NCBI RefSeq assembly: GCF_035582795.1
Contig: NC_134365.1
Coordinates: 127,077,577-127,141,576 of the forward strand
Length of the DNA: 64,000 bases
Reading direction: 5' to 3'
DNA from: Mycteria americana
Lineage: Eukaryota > Chordata > Aves > Ciconiiformes > Ciconiidae
Shown here: positions 26,477-38,600 of the stretch, in pieces
Position numbering within the stretch: the first letter of the stretch is position 1
How the letters are laid out: the number at the start of each line of letters is the position of its first letter
Program-made: the position numbers and the translations under genes
The notes under the pieces: model-generated
Databases searched by the model: none
What the model was told of the DNA's origin: nothing
The model's input: only the letters and a program-made list of their open reading frames with translations

Positions 26477-26658
26477 ATGGCGCCGGTGCAGCTGGAGAGC
26501 AACCAGCTGGTGCCGGCCGGCGGGGGCCCCGCGTCAGCCCCGGCCCCGCCGGCCCCCGGGGCCGTGACAGCCGCCGCCAGCCCCGGCTACCGGCTCAGCA
26601 CCCTCATCGACTTCCTCCTGCACCGGACCTACGCTGAGCTCACCGTGCTGGCCGACCT
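26477..26658 (+). CDS. MED14: MED14 exon 1 (coding part)
   Basis: This exon encodes residues 1-60 plus two bases of codon 61. It begins [13 protein letters not shown], runs through an Ala/Pro/Gly-rich stretch, and then enters the conserved helix [21 protein letters not shown]. The donor is CT/GTGAGT. The low-complexity tract is shorter than I expect for mammalian MED14. Intron 1 (26659-28571) starts inside the CpG island and then becomes AT-rich; I see nothing else in it. Confidence 0.95.
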
Positions 26659-29600
26659 GTGAGTGCCCCAAATTCCCCCCGGCCCGCTCCCGCGCCTCTC
26701 CCTGCCCGGCTGCCAGGGCTAGCAGTGTCGCCTCCCAGCATCCCGGGAGGACGAGGAGGCCTCGCCAGGGATCTGTCCCGGACCCCGGCCGGGGCTGGAG
26801 CGGGGGTGGCGGTGGCTCCTTCCCCTTCTCTCACCCCGCGGAAATGTCCTGTTCGTGCAGGTTTGTCTGTGCATCGGGGTGTATTCAGGGGCCTAGCGAA
26901 AGCGGCTGAGTGATCTGTCACAAAGAGAGAAAATGATTGTGAGAAATGCAGAGCAGCTGAATGCAGATCGACTGGTTAAATGCTTAAGTTTGCCCCCAAA
27001 TTACTGCCAAAAAACCCAACTGTAGCGTTTGTACTGATAACAAAATACATGAAACTGAAACATGTGAAACTAAAATGTTTTCAGATGCTGCAACTCCCTG
27101 AGTTACCTATGAACTTTTAAAAATACCATTTGATTGTTTTGGAGAAAGAAAATAAGTTATTTACATTTACTTTACAATCTGCTGTGCTGATGTTGTTGTG
27201 TTTGAAGTGGCAAAACAAAGGAATGTTTTTGGGCCAAGGAAAACTTTAATTAAAGCATTTGGACTCTGAATAAACCTGTTTCCCTTTTAGTTTGTTTAAC
27301 CGTAGAGGTTCTTGTGGGGAACCTGTATGTTTTAAGAAGTGACATACAGAACAAATGGGAAAAAGAAAGGTATAGTTCTTGTAAAATACCATATCTGGTA
27401 AGTATGCAAGCAGAGTTTTGCTTAACTTGGGGTTAAGAGTGTTCAAACTCTGGAAAGGATGAGGAGTTTTAGAATTTTAGTTTGCTTTGGAAGAACTTCC
27501 AAAATGTCAGTCAAGAAGTCTTCCCTGTATGTTTATGGTATGTGTAGACAGTAATTGATACTGTATGTGTTCTGGTAGGAGCATGTGCCTGTAATATCTT
27601 TTATTCTTGTTTTAAGGTGTAGAACAGGTCCTTTTGACTTAAATACATCATTAAGGTACAAAATAAAATGGGTGGTGTGAACAACAGCTGGGGAATGCTT
27701 TGGGTACTTTGATTCGCCAAGTAGTTTATAAGCTATGTGATGTCCCCTCCAAAAGCAGAGTGAGCTAGATTTTTCCACTGTATTTCCCCATAAAATATGG
27801 ATTTGGCTAGTAGAAAGCCCAGCTGGAAAGCATTCTCCTCCTTCCCTCCAACAAAATGATTTCACATTCTTTTACTAGCACCAGCCTAGTCCTAGAATAA
27901 AAAAAACCCAACTTTTAAAATGAGATGCCTGTGATACCTGTAGAACATTACAGAAATACAGTCCCCTCTCTGCAGTAGTATCTGTCACACAGGTCATTGA
28001 TAAAGTTCTGGAGTATGGCATTTCTCCACTTTTAGATTGATTAAAAAGGGAAGAGAAACTCATTTCAGGCAAGTCAGGAAACAGCCAATTTTAACATATG
28101 CTGCAGATGTTCTAGGATTGCTACTATGGATTAAGTAACTCTAGTCATGGATGCTTAGTGAGAATCATCAATTACAAAGCACAGGCAGTGATACTATGTG
28201 GCTCACTAGATTAGCAGAAGTCTTGGGATTTCACCACCCTTCATCAAGCTTTTAAATTAATTTGACCAGTTCCAGCTTACCTGGTACAGAGTAGTGGCAG
28301 GTGCCCTGTGGTGCTAAATACATCTGATTTTATTTATTTTTTTCCCCCTTAACTAGGCTGCTTTCTAGAGCTGTCAAGCTACTTCCTTTATCAAACATGT
28401 AATTTCAGTGTATTTAGGAAATATTTACAATCGTAGAAATTTTGAAATGTTCTTTATAGGTATGTAGAAGTTCTTCTTGTACTTAGTTGAAGGTCACTAA
28501 CAAAATTTCTAGTAGTCTGAAATGTAATAGAACAATATATAATACACTTTTTTTTTTTCTTTTTAATTTAGATTACCAAGAAAGACTGATATGGAAAGGT
28601 GAGTTACAATAAGACAGTCTGTAATGCATGTTAAAATACAGGATTTTGTTTAGGATTTTAAGATTAATACAGAACTGTTTAAATAAAATATTTTTCTCCT
28701 AAATTTAGATTTTATGCAAGAAAATAAGCCTTGTCTGTCTTGCTGTCACTACATAGTTTCAAGATTTTTCTCAGCATCAATGGCAAGATTAGTTTTTGTT
28801 GGGTTTTGGTTTTGTTGTTGTTTGGGCTTTCTTTTTTGTTGCACTGTTCAGTAACATACTGTTGCTGTTATAATAGGTGAACTCTGTTTAGGGCATTTTT
28901 CTCTTCATGAATCTTGAAGCAATGAAGTGACAGTAAAGCTGATGTGAAAGGGAACTGGAGAACCTAAGTAGGTTGTAGTTAGTGTGATAAAGAAACTTTT
29001 TGTTCGGAAGAAGCAGTTCAACAATTAAAACAAGTCAAAAACCTCTTTTCTGCTTTTTCCATGTTACCTGATCTTTCTTATCATGAGCACTGTTTTCTGC
29101 TTCTGTTTTATGTGGTTTTGAAGTGTGAAGGTTATTAGAAAACAAATGTAAGAGGCCAGAACAGACCTCCCACCCCCAAGATGAAAGAACTTGATTTACT
29201 TTTGTTTCTTTGAATAAATTTTATGGAAGTTGTCAGAAAATTATTTCCTTTGTTATTTGTGTTGACATGCTAATTGACCTAGTTTTCTTTGGAGACATAT
29301 ATATAGCAGCTATAATCTTCCTAAGAATGTTAATAAAGAATTCTGTGTACCAGGATGATCATTAATTCAGTTATCTCAAATCTTCCAAAACTGTCATAAC
29401 ATGTTGTGGAATTAATCCCATTTTCAGGGAATCATAACCTGGGAAAATTCCTTGTGCCCATTTTCCTTATGCGTAATATTTTACGAAGAGAAACAGTCTG
29501 GGTTTTGTTTGTTGGTTGTTTTTTTGTTGTGGTTTTGTTTGGTTTTTTGGTTTTTTTTTAAATTATCACTCTATTTGCTGAGGAAATTACATTCAACTTG

Positions 29601-32600
29601 GGTCCAGAGCTCCCTCATGCTGGTGGGGGGGGGCTTCTCCCATCTAGATGTTTGGCATTTGTTGGTAAAGCTGGAATCTACTTTGTGGTGCACACAGGTC
29701 TGGAGCAACATCTTAAGTCCTAATGGATTACAGGTAAAAGAAAATAAGACAGCCTTCAATGGTTACAAAGGATGTCCTGCAATTGAAATTGTCTTGAAAT
29801 TAAATGTTCGCATCCTTGTTAGCTTTGAGTTGCAACTCTTCTTGATGAAGTGGCTTTCCAGCTCTTGGAGGAAATCTGTAAGGAAGGTAGTCTAATTATC
29901 CAGATTATTCTATTTTTCCTAACTTTGAGAGCTGTAATGGCATCAGTAGTTGGGCTTCAAGTCTGTTTCTTGAAGCTAGCCTGGTGACATGGCATACATA
30001 CTTTGGTGAAGATGTGGTGGTATTATCCTCTAATAAAGTTCACGTAAAATCTAAGTTGACTACTATAGTGCCTAGCTAAAAGATGCCGTGATAAGAAAAA
30101 CTGATAGGAAATTATGCATCGTAGTATAATATGGCTTTTCTTTGTAAAGTGTCATTTATTAGTTACCAATGATAGGAATAAATCACTTTTGCAACAAGAA
30201 GTGGTTGGATTAAAAAAACATTAGTACTGTGGTGTAAAAGTAATAGTGCTGAGTTCTGGGGGAAATCCAGGGGCTTGCTTCTTGATAATGAAGACCTTTT
30301 TTTGCTCAGTATTCTTTATAATTTCCTTTTTATCCTCCAGTAAAGTGTAGTATATGGGAAACTTTTATCTAAATACAGTAATGGCTATATAAGATTTAAC
30401 TGGAACTTGGATTATAATGATTTTGCAAAGCCCTGTCTTCTCTTCTGGGGAAATGGAAGGTAAAACCTTACGCCTGCATTCCAGAATGAACAGTTCCTGC
30501 TGAGAAGTATTGAAAAGAGAAGTATTGTTAAAATACTTCCAAGAACTACATAAATATACTGTTTGCCTAAAACCAAGCAGTTTTCCTAGTGGTTTTGCAG
30601 TAGTTAGTGAACAAGACTGTTACTTCTCAAACTTGCAGCAAGAGCTCTATCATCTACACAAGATTTAAAAAAAAAAAGCATTCAGAACTGTTGTAAAAAC
30701 ATGTTATTCTTGACTTCAACAACAGTGCAATTACACATCTAATTTTTGTGAAACGTTGAGTTCTATTCTGTTCTAATGACAAAATGACTGTTATTTCACT
30801 CCTTTCATAGACACGGATAATAATTTTGGTTGGAATGGTACTTTGGAGATACCTAGTCCAACCCTCTGCTTGAAGTAAGAGACAGTTTCAAAGTTGGTTC
30901 AGATTGCTTAGCGTCATATCCAGTTGAGTTTTAAATATCTTCAAAGATAGAAGTCCTGCAATCTTTCTGGGCAACCTACTTCAGTCTTTGACTGCCTCTG
31001 TGTGTTTCTTTGTTTTCCTAATGTCTCACTAGTTTTTCACTGTTTTAGTTTGTGGCTGTTGTCCCTCAGCCTTTTGCAGTTTTGAGAAGAGTCTGGTTCC
31101 ATCTTCTCTATAACACACCTTGAGGTATTTGAAGATGGCAGTAGGATCTCACCATAGCCTTCTCAAGCATAAACAAATGCAGCTTCCTCAGCCCCTCCTT
31201 GTATGTCATGTTCCAGCCCCTAACCCACATGTGTATGGCAGCATCTTTCTTGGGTAGGGAGTGTAAAACTGGGCATAGTGCTTCAGATGCTGTCTCACAA
31301 ATGCTGACTCAAGGTGAATAATCCACTTCCTTGACCTAGGCTGCACTGGTGCTAATACAGCCTGTCATTGTTGCAAGGGCACGTTGCTGATGCCTGTTCA
31401 CCTCTCCACCAGGACCCCCAGGTCTACTTCTGCGCAGCTGCTGCCCAGGTGCTGCTTAGTACCCAGCCTGTGCTGTTACATGAGATTGATTGGTTCCAGA
31501 TGCAGCACTTTGCACATGGTTTTGCTGAACTTCATGAGGTTCCTGTCAACCAGTTCCTCCAGCCAGCTGAGGTCTCTCTGTTTGCTCCCACCAGTTTGGC
31601 ATCACCTGCAAACTTCCAAAGAGTGCATTCCTTCACATCATGCAGGTTGTTGATGGAGGTGTTAAATTGTATTGGTCCCAGTATTGATCCTTAAGGAACA
31701 CCACTATTAACCAGCATTAAAGAAATCCAACTGGTAGCCAGTCACAGCCTTTTATTCCTGGCAGTGCAGCCAGTTTTTCACCTACCTTGTAGTCCGCTTA
31801 CCCATGCCATATCTCACCAGCTTGGCTACAAGGATACTATGGGAGATCTTGTCAAAAGCTGTGCAGAAGTCCATGTAAATGCATTTCTGTTCTCCCCTTG
31901 ATTACGAAGCTGTTCATCCTGTAGAAGGCAATGGCATTGATCAGGGATGCTTTGCCCTTGGCAAAACTGTGCTGGCTGTTCCCAGGCTACTTTCATGTTC
32001 ATTATTTATCTGGACATAGCTTCTGGAAAGATTTGTTTTATGAATTTTTTTCTTAACTGAGCTTAGGCCAACCGGCCTATAGGTCCCTAGATCCTTCTTG
32101 GCCTTCTTGAAGAAGGGCATGATGTTTGCCTTTTTCCAGTCATCAAGACCTTTGATCGCTGTGGCCTTTTGAAAATGATAGAGGAGCAACTTTACAGTGG
32201 CATAGGTCAGCTCCCTCAGCACCCTTCGATGCATCCTATCCACTCCAATGGACTTTTGTATGTCAAGCTTGCTTAAGTAGCCCTTAACTTGATATTCTTC
32301 TACTGTAGCTAATGCTTCATTCTCCCAGACTCAGCCACTAGTCTGAAGGATCTGAACCCCTGAGATCAGAACTTAGCAGTAAAGACCAAGGTAAAGAATG
32401 CACTGAGTACTCTGGTTGTTAGAAAGCTTTTTAATGTGCTTTGTTTTGCTTTTATAGGCCTTGTGAATGTACTCTTTCCTGAAGTTTGATCTTCCTTGAA
32501 TAAAATTTTTTGTGCAGCCCAGCATAAGGTCCTCTATCTATAATGAAGGACAAAGGAATGCAGCAAAATTGAAAGGCTTTGGGTTCTTAGTAGAGAAGTA

Positions 32601-35600
32601 GATGGATGTGAATTCCCAACACAGTTTTCGATCAGGGATGATGGTGGTGTTTCTGGAAGCAGGATTCTGTCAAATAGAAGTAACAAGTCTTGTGTAACTT
32701 CATACATGTGGTATTAATGGAACAGTTACTGGAATAGTGTGTCTGGTTTTATCAATACTTTTCATTATTAAATTGGCTGTGCTTTTTTCTGGTTTTGGGG
32801 GGGTTTGGAGGGGTGTTGTCTACCTTTGATTTCCGGTCACAGAACATCAATTTGAATTTTTCTTGCTATCGTGCTGTTTGGACCACAGAAGCTTGATTGA
32901 CATAACTGCTAGATTTTAGCAACTTTTATGTGGAGTTTTTCTGAGGGATTACTGGCTTTCTAAAGTCTCACTGTAGACATCTTTCAAATCCCATAAAGTT
33001 TTTCTGAATCTTTCACAATTCTCCACATCTTGTTTTCATAGTGTAGTTACTATTAAAGCAGTATGTATATATAGCAGCTTGTCCACCACTTGAAATCTTA
33101 ATATCAGGCTGAATGCCATTCTAAAACATATGCTCTAGAACGCATAGAAGTTATTGGCTTAATGCCCAAGTTCTTGGATGAGGTTTGTAGTATGTAATGC
33201 AAGAAACTGTACCAGATGGTATTAGTTGTGCTTCTGGCCTAAATGTTCATCTGCTACAAGCAGATTATGCTTTATGTATTGCACAGAAGGGTTAACCTCA
33301 TTACACCAACACTTTCAGCAGAAACAGGCTCTATCTATATTATGTGTTTTACAGATAAGGATCAGAAAGAGGTGCAACTTCTGTTTGATAGAGGCCAATA
33401 TCTGTTGCACTGATTAATGTTTTTTTTGTCCAAATGCTTTTGTTACTTTAGAAAACTGTATCAGGAAAACATCTTGGATTTGGGTTTTTTTCAAAGTAAC
33501 TAGAAAACCATGGTGAAATTAGTGAATTTAATGTGTGAAAAGGGAGGAAAACCTCTATAAACCGTAGATTAAATGGTATTTCAGAGTGTATGGTATTACA
33601 GATCTACATTGTAGATCAGCATGTCTTGTCTACAACGTAGATCTGTAAGGAAGGAGGAGAATCTGGCTGTGCCCCTATTACATTGTCTTTTACGAAAAAT
33701 AACTCTTAAGACATGCAAACATGCACTGCCTCATTACGAATATCTCGTACAAAGCACGGTGGGAGGAATATTGACTATCAGTAATTTCTCTGTATCCCAA
33801 TTTCTTTGCAAGGCAGGAATGGAGAGGAAAGTAAGAGGGTGAGGTTTTTTGTGGTCTTCCCCACCACCACCCAGTTTCCTGGCAAAATGGTAGCATATTG
33901 TAACATACTGTGTAAAGATGTCTTAAAATCACTAGAGTGATATTTTCTTTAGTATCTTTTTTTTTTTTTTTTTTTTTTTTTAAGTGAATGTCAGGGTAAT
34001 GTTATGGCCAGGTCCTGTAACCCTTAGGTATATTGCCTTGTCTACTTTAAACTTAATCATAAGCCCTGGGGAAATTCTGTAAAAGGTATAAAAATAATTA
34101 ACATGAGTTCACTATGGAATTGTTTCTCTTAAAATCAATGATTAATTCATGTGAGTGTGCTTTTTTGTTTCCACAGACAGTCTTGGTTGGTTAGAATCCA
34201 TGTATGTTGTTAGCATTTAGGTATTCAGTACAGTAAGCTATTTTTTTTCCATGTTCTAATCAAACAAGCCATATATTAGTGATGCCTCCATTAACACAAT
34301 TAGAAGTTATCTTTACAGCTTTTTTTATTGGCACAGAGTTAAATTGCAGATTTATTATATATCTGAGCATTGGCTTAATGTACATTTGTTTTTTTGCAGA
34401 AAAATAGAAATAGTGCAGTTTGCAAGTCGTACTCGTCAACTGTTTGTTCGTTTGTTAGCCTTAGTCAAATGGGCTAATAATGCTGGAAAGGTGGAAAAAT
34501 GTGCGGTAAGTTAGCAACAAAGTTTGGTATGAAATAATCTCTAAGTGATACGGGATTTTGGTACACCTTAACTTCTCCTTACTATAGCATTAAAAAAAAA
34601 AGCCTATTTCATAGGCAAATGAATATTAAATTATAACCAATTTCTTCCTATTTAGAAATTGTATAATCTTGTCTTTTAACAGTTCATGTTCCCAAAAACT
34701 CATTAGTGGCAAAAAATGGAAGGCTTGTTTCATTTTTCAGGAGTTGCTGAAGTTTCAGGAGTGCTTTGGGGTTAGGTGATAGGACAGGGAAGATGGTGAT
34801 CTCTGTGTGTTAGTTCTTATTATCACTTTCATCCTGCTCTTGCTTAAATAAGAATAAAGTCCAGAATGTTGCAAAAAAACAAGCCCCGAGTGATTACAAA
34901 CAAGTACGGTTGCATTCCAGTAGCAATCATCAGATAAAGAGCTGTGAGGCTTTACAGATCCTCCACAGCATCAGAAATGGCATGCTGATTTAAAGTGTCC
35001 TTGCATACAAATGTAAGAAATGGCCAGAATATTAATTCTTTCTTTGTTTTATAGATGTGATTAGTTGAATTGGAAGTGACAGATAGAATCATCTCAGTCA
35101 TATGCACTAGATGAACTGAATATAAAGGGGCATTGGTTGGTACATTTTTTGGACACATACTTTCCCCCCCACCCCTCTCCTTGTCCTCTACAGATGATAT
35201 CAAGTTTTTTAGATCAGCAAGCCATTCTGTTTGTGGACACTGCTGATCGTCTGGCATCGCTAGCTAGAGATGCTTTGGTTCACGCTCGTCTACCTAGTTT
35301 TGCTATCCCGTATGCTATTGATGTTCTGACGACTGGATCATACCCACGTCTGCCTACCTGCATTAGGGTAAATAATGCTACCATATGTCAGGGGCGAGGG
35401 GGGGGGGGGAGGCGGGGAGAATCCCTGGTACAGTATCAAATGCATGTTAATGAAACTAATTTTCTATGTGCAAATGGAACTGTAGTTTTAATACAGGCCT
35501 AGTGCCAGGTCTCTGTAGTGTCAGTTTCTCATGCAGAGCGCTTCCTATTTGAACAAGTTATGCCTTCTCAGTAAAACATTCTCTCCATTTAAACTAGTTC

Positions 35601-38600
35601 TGCTCTAGGACAAGTATAGTAGCAACTCTTCTTCCTTGGTTCTTTAAGTATTTGCACATGCTAAGCCACCATCCTACAAAAATGAAGTGTGGAAAGGAGA
35701 TACTGACATCTGTTGTTCTTAGAGGTTTTGCCTGTGTTTGGAAATGTACTGAAATACTTACAGCTCTCTTTAATGCTGCTGCCTTTTCTTACTGATAAAA
35801 TGCAGAATAACAGGATTTTGTGAAGTAATATAAACAGTAGTACCTGTGACTTAGATCTATAGCTACAGATAAGGATTGGCTTTCAAATCTTAGTATTTAA
35901 AAACAAGTTTAGCCTGAAGCCCTGAATTTATTTAATTGATCCAAGTTGAGCAATTTTACTCAGTGGTCAGTCTCAGGTAAAATGTAGTCAACTAGAAAAC
36001 AAATCTGAATGTAAGATATAAAACTTTGCTCGTGTGTAATGGCCTGTAGTATTTCTATTTTCAGACTTCTAGGCTGGTTAGTTTTCACCATTCCTACTGT
36101 CAATGTATTATACATGTTTGAGATACATAGACTTGTTTGTGTTTATTTTAACAGGATAAAATAATCCCTCCTGACCCAATAACAAAGAGTGAGAAGCAAA
36201 CCACACTTCATCAGCTAAACCAGATTCTTCGACATCGACTAGTGACTACAGATCTCCCTCCACAGCTGGCAAATCTTACAGTTGGTAAGAACTGGAATTA
36301 CCTTTTGAAGAATACGTTATTGCAGGCTGATTTAAAATTGTTGCTTTAGTGCTAAAGTAAAGCTAAAAGATGTCTTAAGTGAGATTATTAGGTAGGCTTA
36401 ATCTGTTAAGACTGGGATCCTGTCTCTGCATGACATCAAAATATGTCTTCTCCCCTTTTGAAAAATGAGGGCACTGATAATATTGCTGAAATATTTACTT
36501 ACTTTCAAGAAGAAATTCTGTGCAGGTAACAGCAAAAGGTTGTAGACATTGTCTTGCTCTTTCAGCAAACGTGTTATGAAGGAGTCTTAGGCCTAACAAT
36601 GTAACTGCTTTAACCTTAAGGTGATTTTAAAATGCAATTTAATTAAACTGTTAGGTCTTTCTGTAGAAACTCTTTGAACTTTAGCTTAAACAAGTCACTC
36701 TAATGTTGCTTTTTTAATCTGTTTTGATACTCATCTTCATGCATAGAATCTGTTCATATTTATGCATGCCTTTTGTTCTGTGGCTCACTGCAGTGCCAGA
36801 TCTCTTAATCTGTTTTCAGATCTCTGTTTTCATTTAGCCCAAGTAGCAGTAGACATTGATTACCTTTTTTGCAGGAAGGATGTCTATAAACTGGACTAGG
36901 TTATTGCAGAATCGCAGAGGATAGGACTGGAATGGACCTAGTCCATGCTTTTAACTAAGACAAGGTTAGCCATGTGTAAGCCATACCCCACAGACCTGGA
37001 TCGAAGATGTTTCTGAAAAATCTTAGTTTTCACTGGTCCCTATGTGAACGCTTGCAATATCAGTATTAGAGCCATTTTTGTCTAATGGATGTATAAATGG
37101 ATATATGTCTGAGCTCTTCAGATTTTTCAGTTAGCTAAACATTTCAATGACTATTAGCTTCTGGTTTGGGGTTTGGTTTAAGAGCATATGTGGGATGCTT
37201 TTGAAAATGAAACTTCATGAGTTAAAATGGTTAAAATTTCTATAGAAATATTTCTATATATCTATAATTGTAAAGGTATATGGCATATTTTGTTAAGTGA
37301 TTGAGAAGAAGGTTGACCCACAGTTTATAGTAAGGACTTGTACTAAATTCTCATTCTCTTTATGACCTTGCTTACATAGTTTTGACTGTCTTTTTTCCCA
37401 GTTCTTGAAACTGATAGCAGTGTTCACAAAGGTGTGAGGATATATATGTCAATTAGATAAATAGGGTACGTAGTCTTTGCTTGTGTGCATATATATGAAT
37501 TACGCAAAATATTATCTTCCTCACATGAAAATGGAGTCACAATATTTTAATGTTAAATAAATGGTTTGCAGTGGGATGTGTTTCCAGGACTAGATTTCAG
37601 CCTGGGCTGAGATCATGTTCTGAACCTCTTTTGAATATTGCTTAAAGTATTCATTGTTGATATAGCAAAGAATTGGAAAAATTAAGCTAGGTGTTTTGTT
37701 TGTGTAACTTGTCAGGCTGGTTGTCAGTTCAGTGTTACTCTGTATTATAGTAGCACAAGTGTTAACAAGTTATCTTGACTAAAGTACTTCTGTTCAGGAC
37801 AGTTTGGGACATCTGTCCATACTGCTTATTGACACTGGTTCTGTTGCAGAAGCAACTGTGAAGTCTTCAGAGTTGCATAGAAATGTATGCAACAGAGCAG
37901 AAACTATAGGGAAGTAATTAATTGTGAGTGACAGGAGCTACCACACTGATATTTTGAGGCATCTTAGGAGACTGAGTGAAATAAAACATTGTTTTCTTCC
38001 TTAGCCAATGGCCGTGTGAAGTTCCGAGTTGAGGGTGAGTTTGAGGCCACCTTGACAGTGATGGGTGATGACCCTGACATCCCCTGGCGCCTTCTCAAAC
38101 TGGAAATTTTGGTTGAAGACAAGGAAACTGGCGGTAAAAAAAAATCAAACCTTTACACTTTCTTTTTAACATCATGTTCATCTCTGATGTTGTATAGGTC
38201 TTGTTTATACAGGGTCTTTTGCATATCACAACTTAAAATAATGAAGCTGTATATATTGTTCTGTTTTCACCTTGCTCTATATGCTTTTGATACCTTAACA
38301 ATGGTAGACTGCTGACAGTGTGGTAGACTGACTGAAATTTCCAGAGTAAACCAAGGATTTTGTTATTTTGTTAGAAATTCTGATATGGAAATTGCTCAGT
38401 ACAGTTGTATCTTTTTTTCTTTTTAATTTATTATTTTAAATACCTATTTACCTGATGTCTAACGTGAATTATTTTTAATTCATGAAAGATGGTCGAGCCT
38501 TGGTTCACAGCATGCAGATCAACTTCATCCATCAGTTGGTGCAGTCACGGCTGTTTGCTGATGAAAAGCCACTTCAGGACATGTACAGCTGTCTGCGTAT

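Larger units (their letters stand above)
25740..26860 (+). promoter_or_regulatory. MED14: CpG island and MED14 promoter
   Basis: CpG dinucleotides are dense across about 1.1 kb, in sharp contrast to the AT-rich flanks, and the island covers the first coding exon. No TATA box is visible. Sites seen include a GC box (26081-26089), TTCCCGGAA (26185-26193), ETS-type cores (26202-26208 and 26226-26232) and a YY1-type site (26245-26255). This is the typical arrangement of a ubiquitously expressed gene. The transcription start probably lies near 26220-26245. Long reading frames on both strands here reflect GC-rich, stop-poor sequence. Antisense transcription from this island is possible but not shown by the sequence. 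Confidence 0.88.

Noticed and set aside
25636-26502. Several minus-strand frames of 112-160 codons in the CpG island
   Set aside because: They overlap one another in different frames and have the same biased composition, with no recognisable domain.
25755-26567. 270-codon open frame on the + strand across the CpG island
   Set aside because: It overlaps the MED14 start in another frame, consists of Arg/Pro/Ala-rich low complexity and is explained by GC-rich, stop-poor sequence.
31368-31694. 108-codon + strand frame in intron 2
   Set aside because: It is the reverse strand of the CR1 reverse-transcriptase region, not a gene.
35137-35502. 121-codon frame covering exon 4
   Set aside because: Only the middle part is MED14. 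The ends are intron read-through past a clear acceptor and donor, and the tail is translated G-run.
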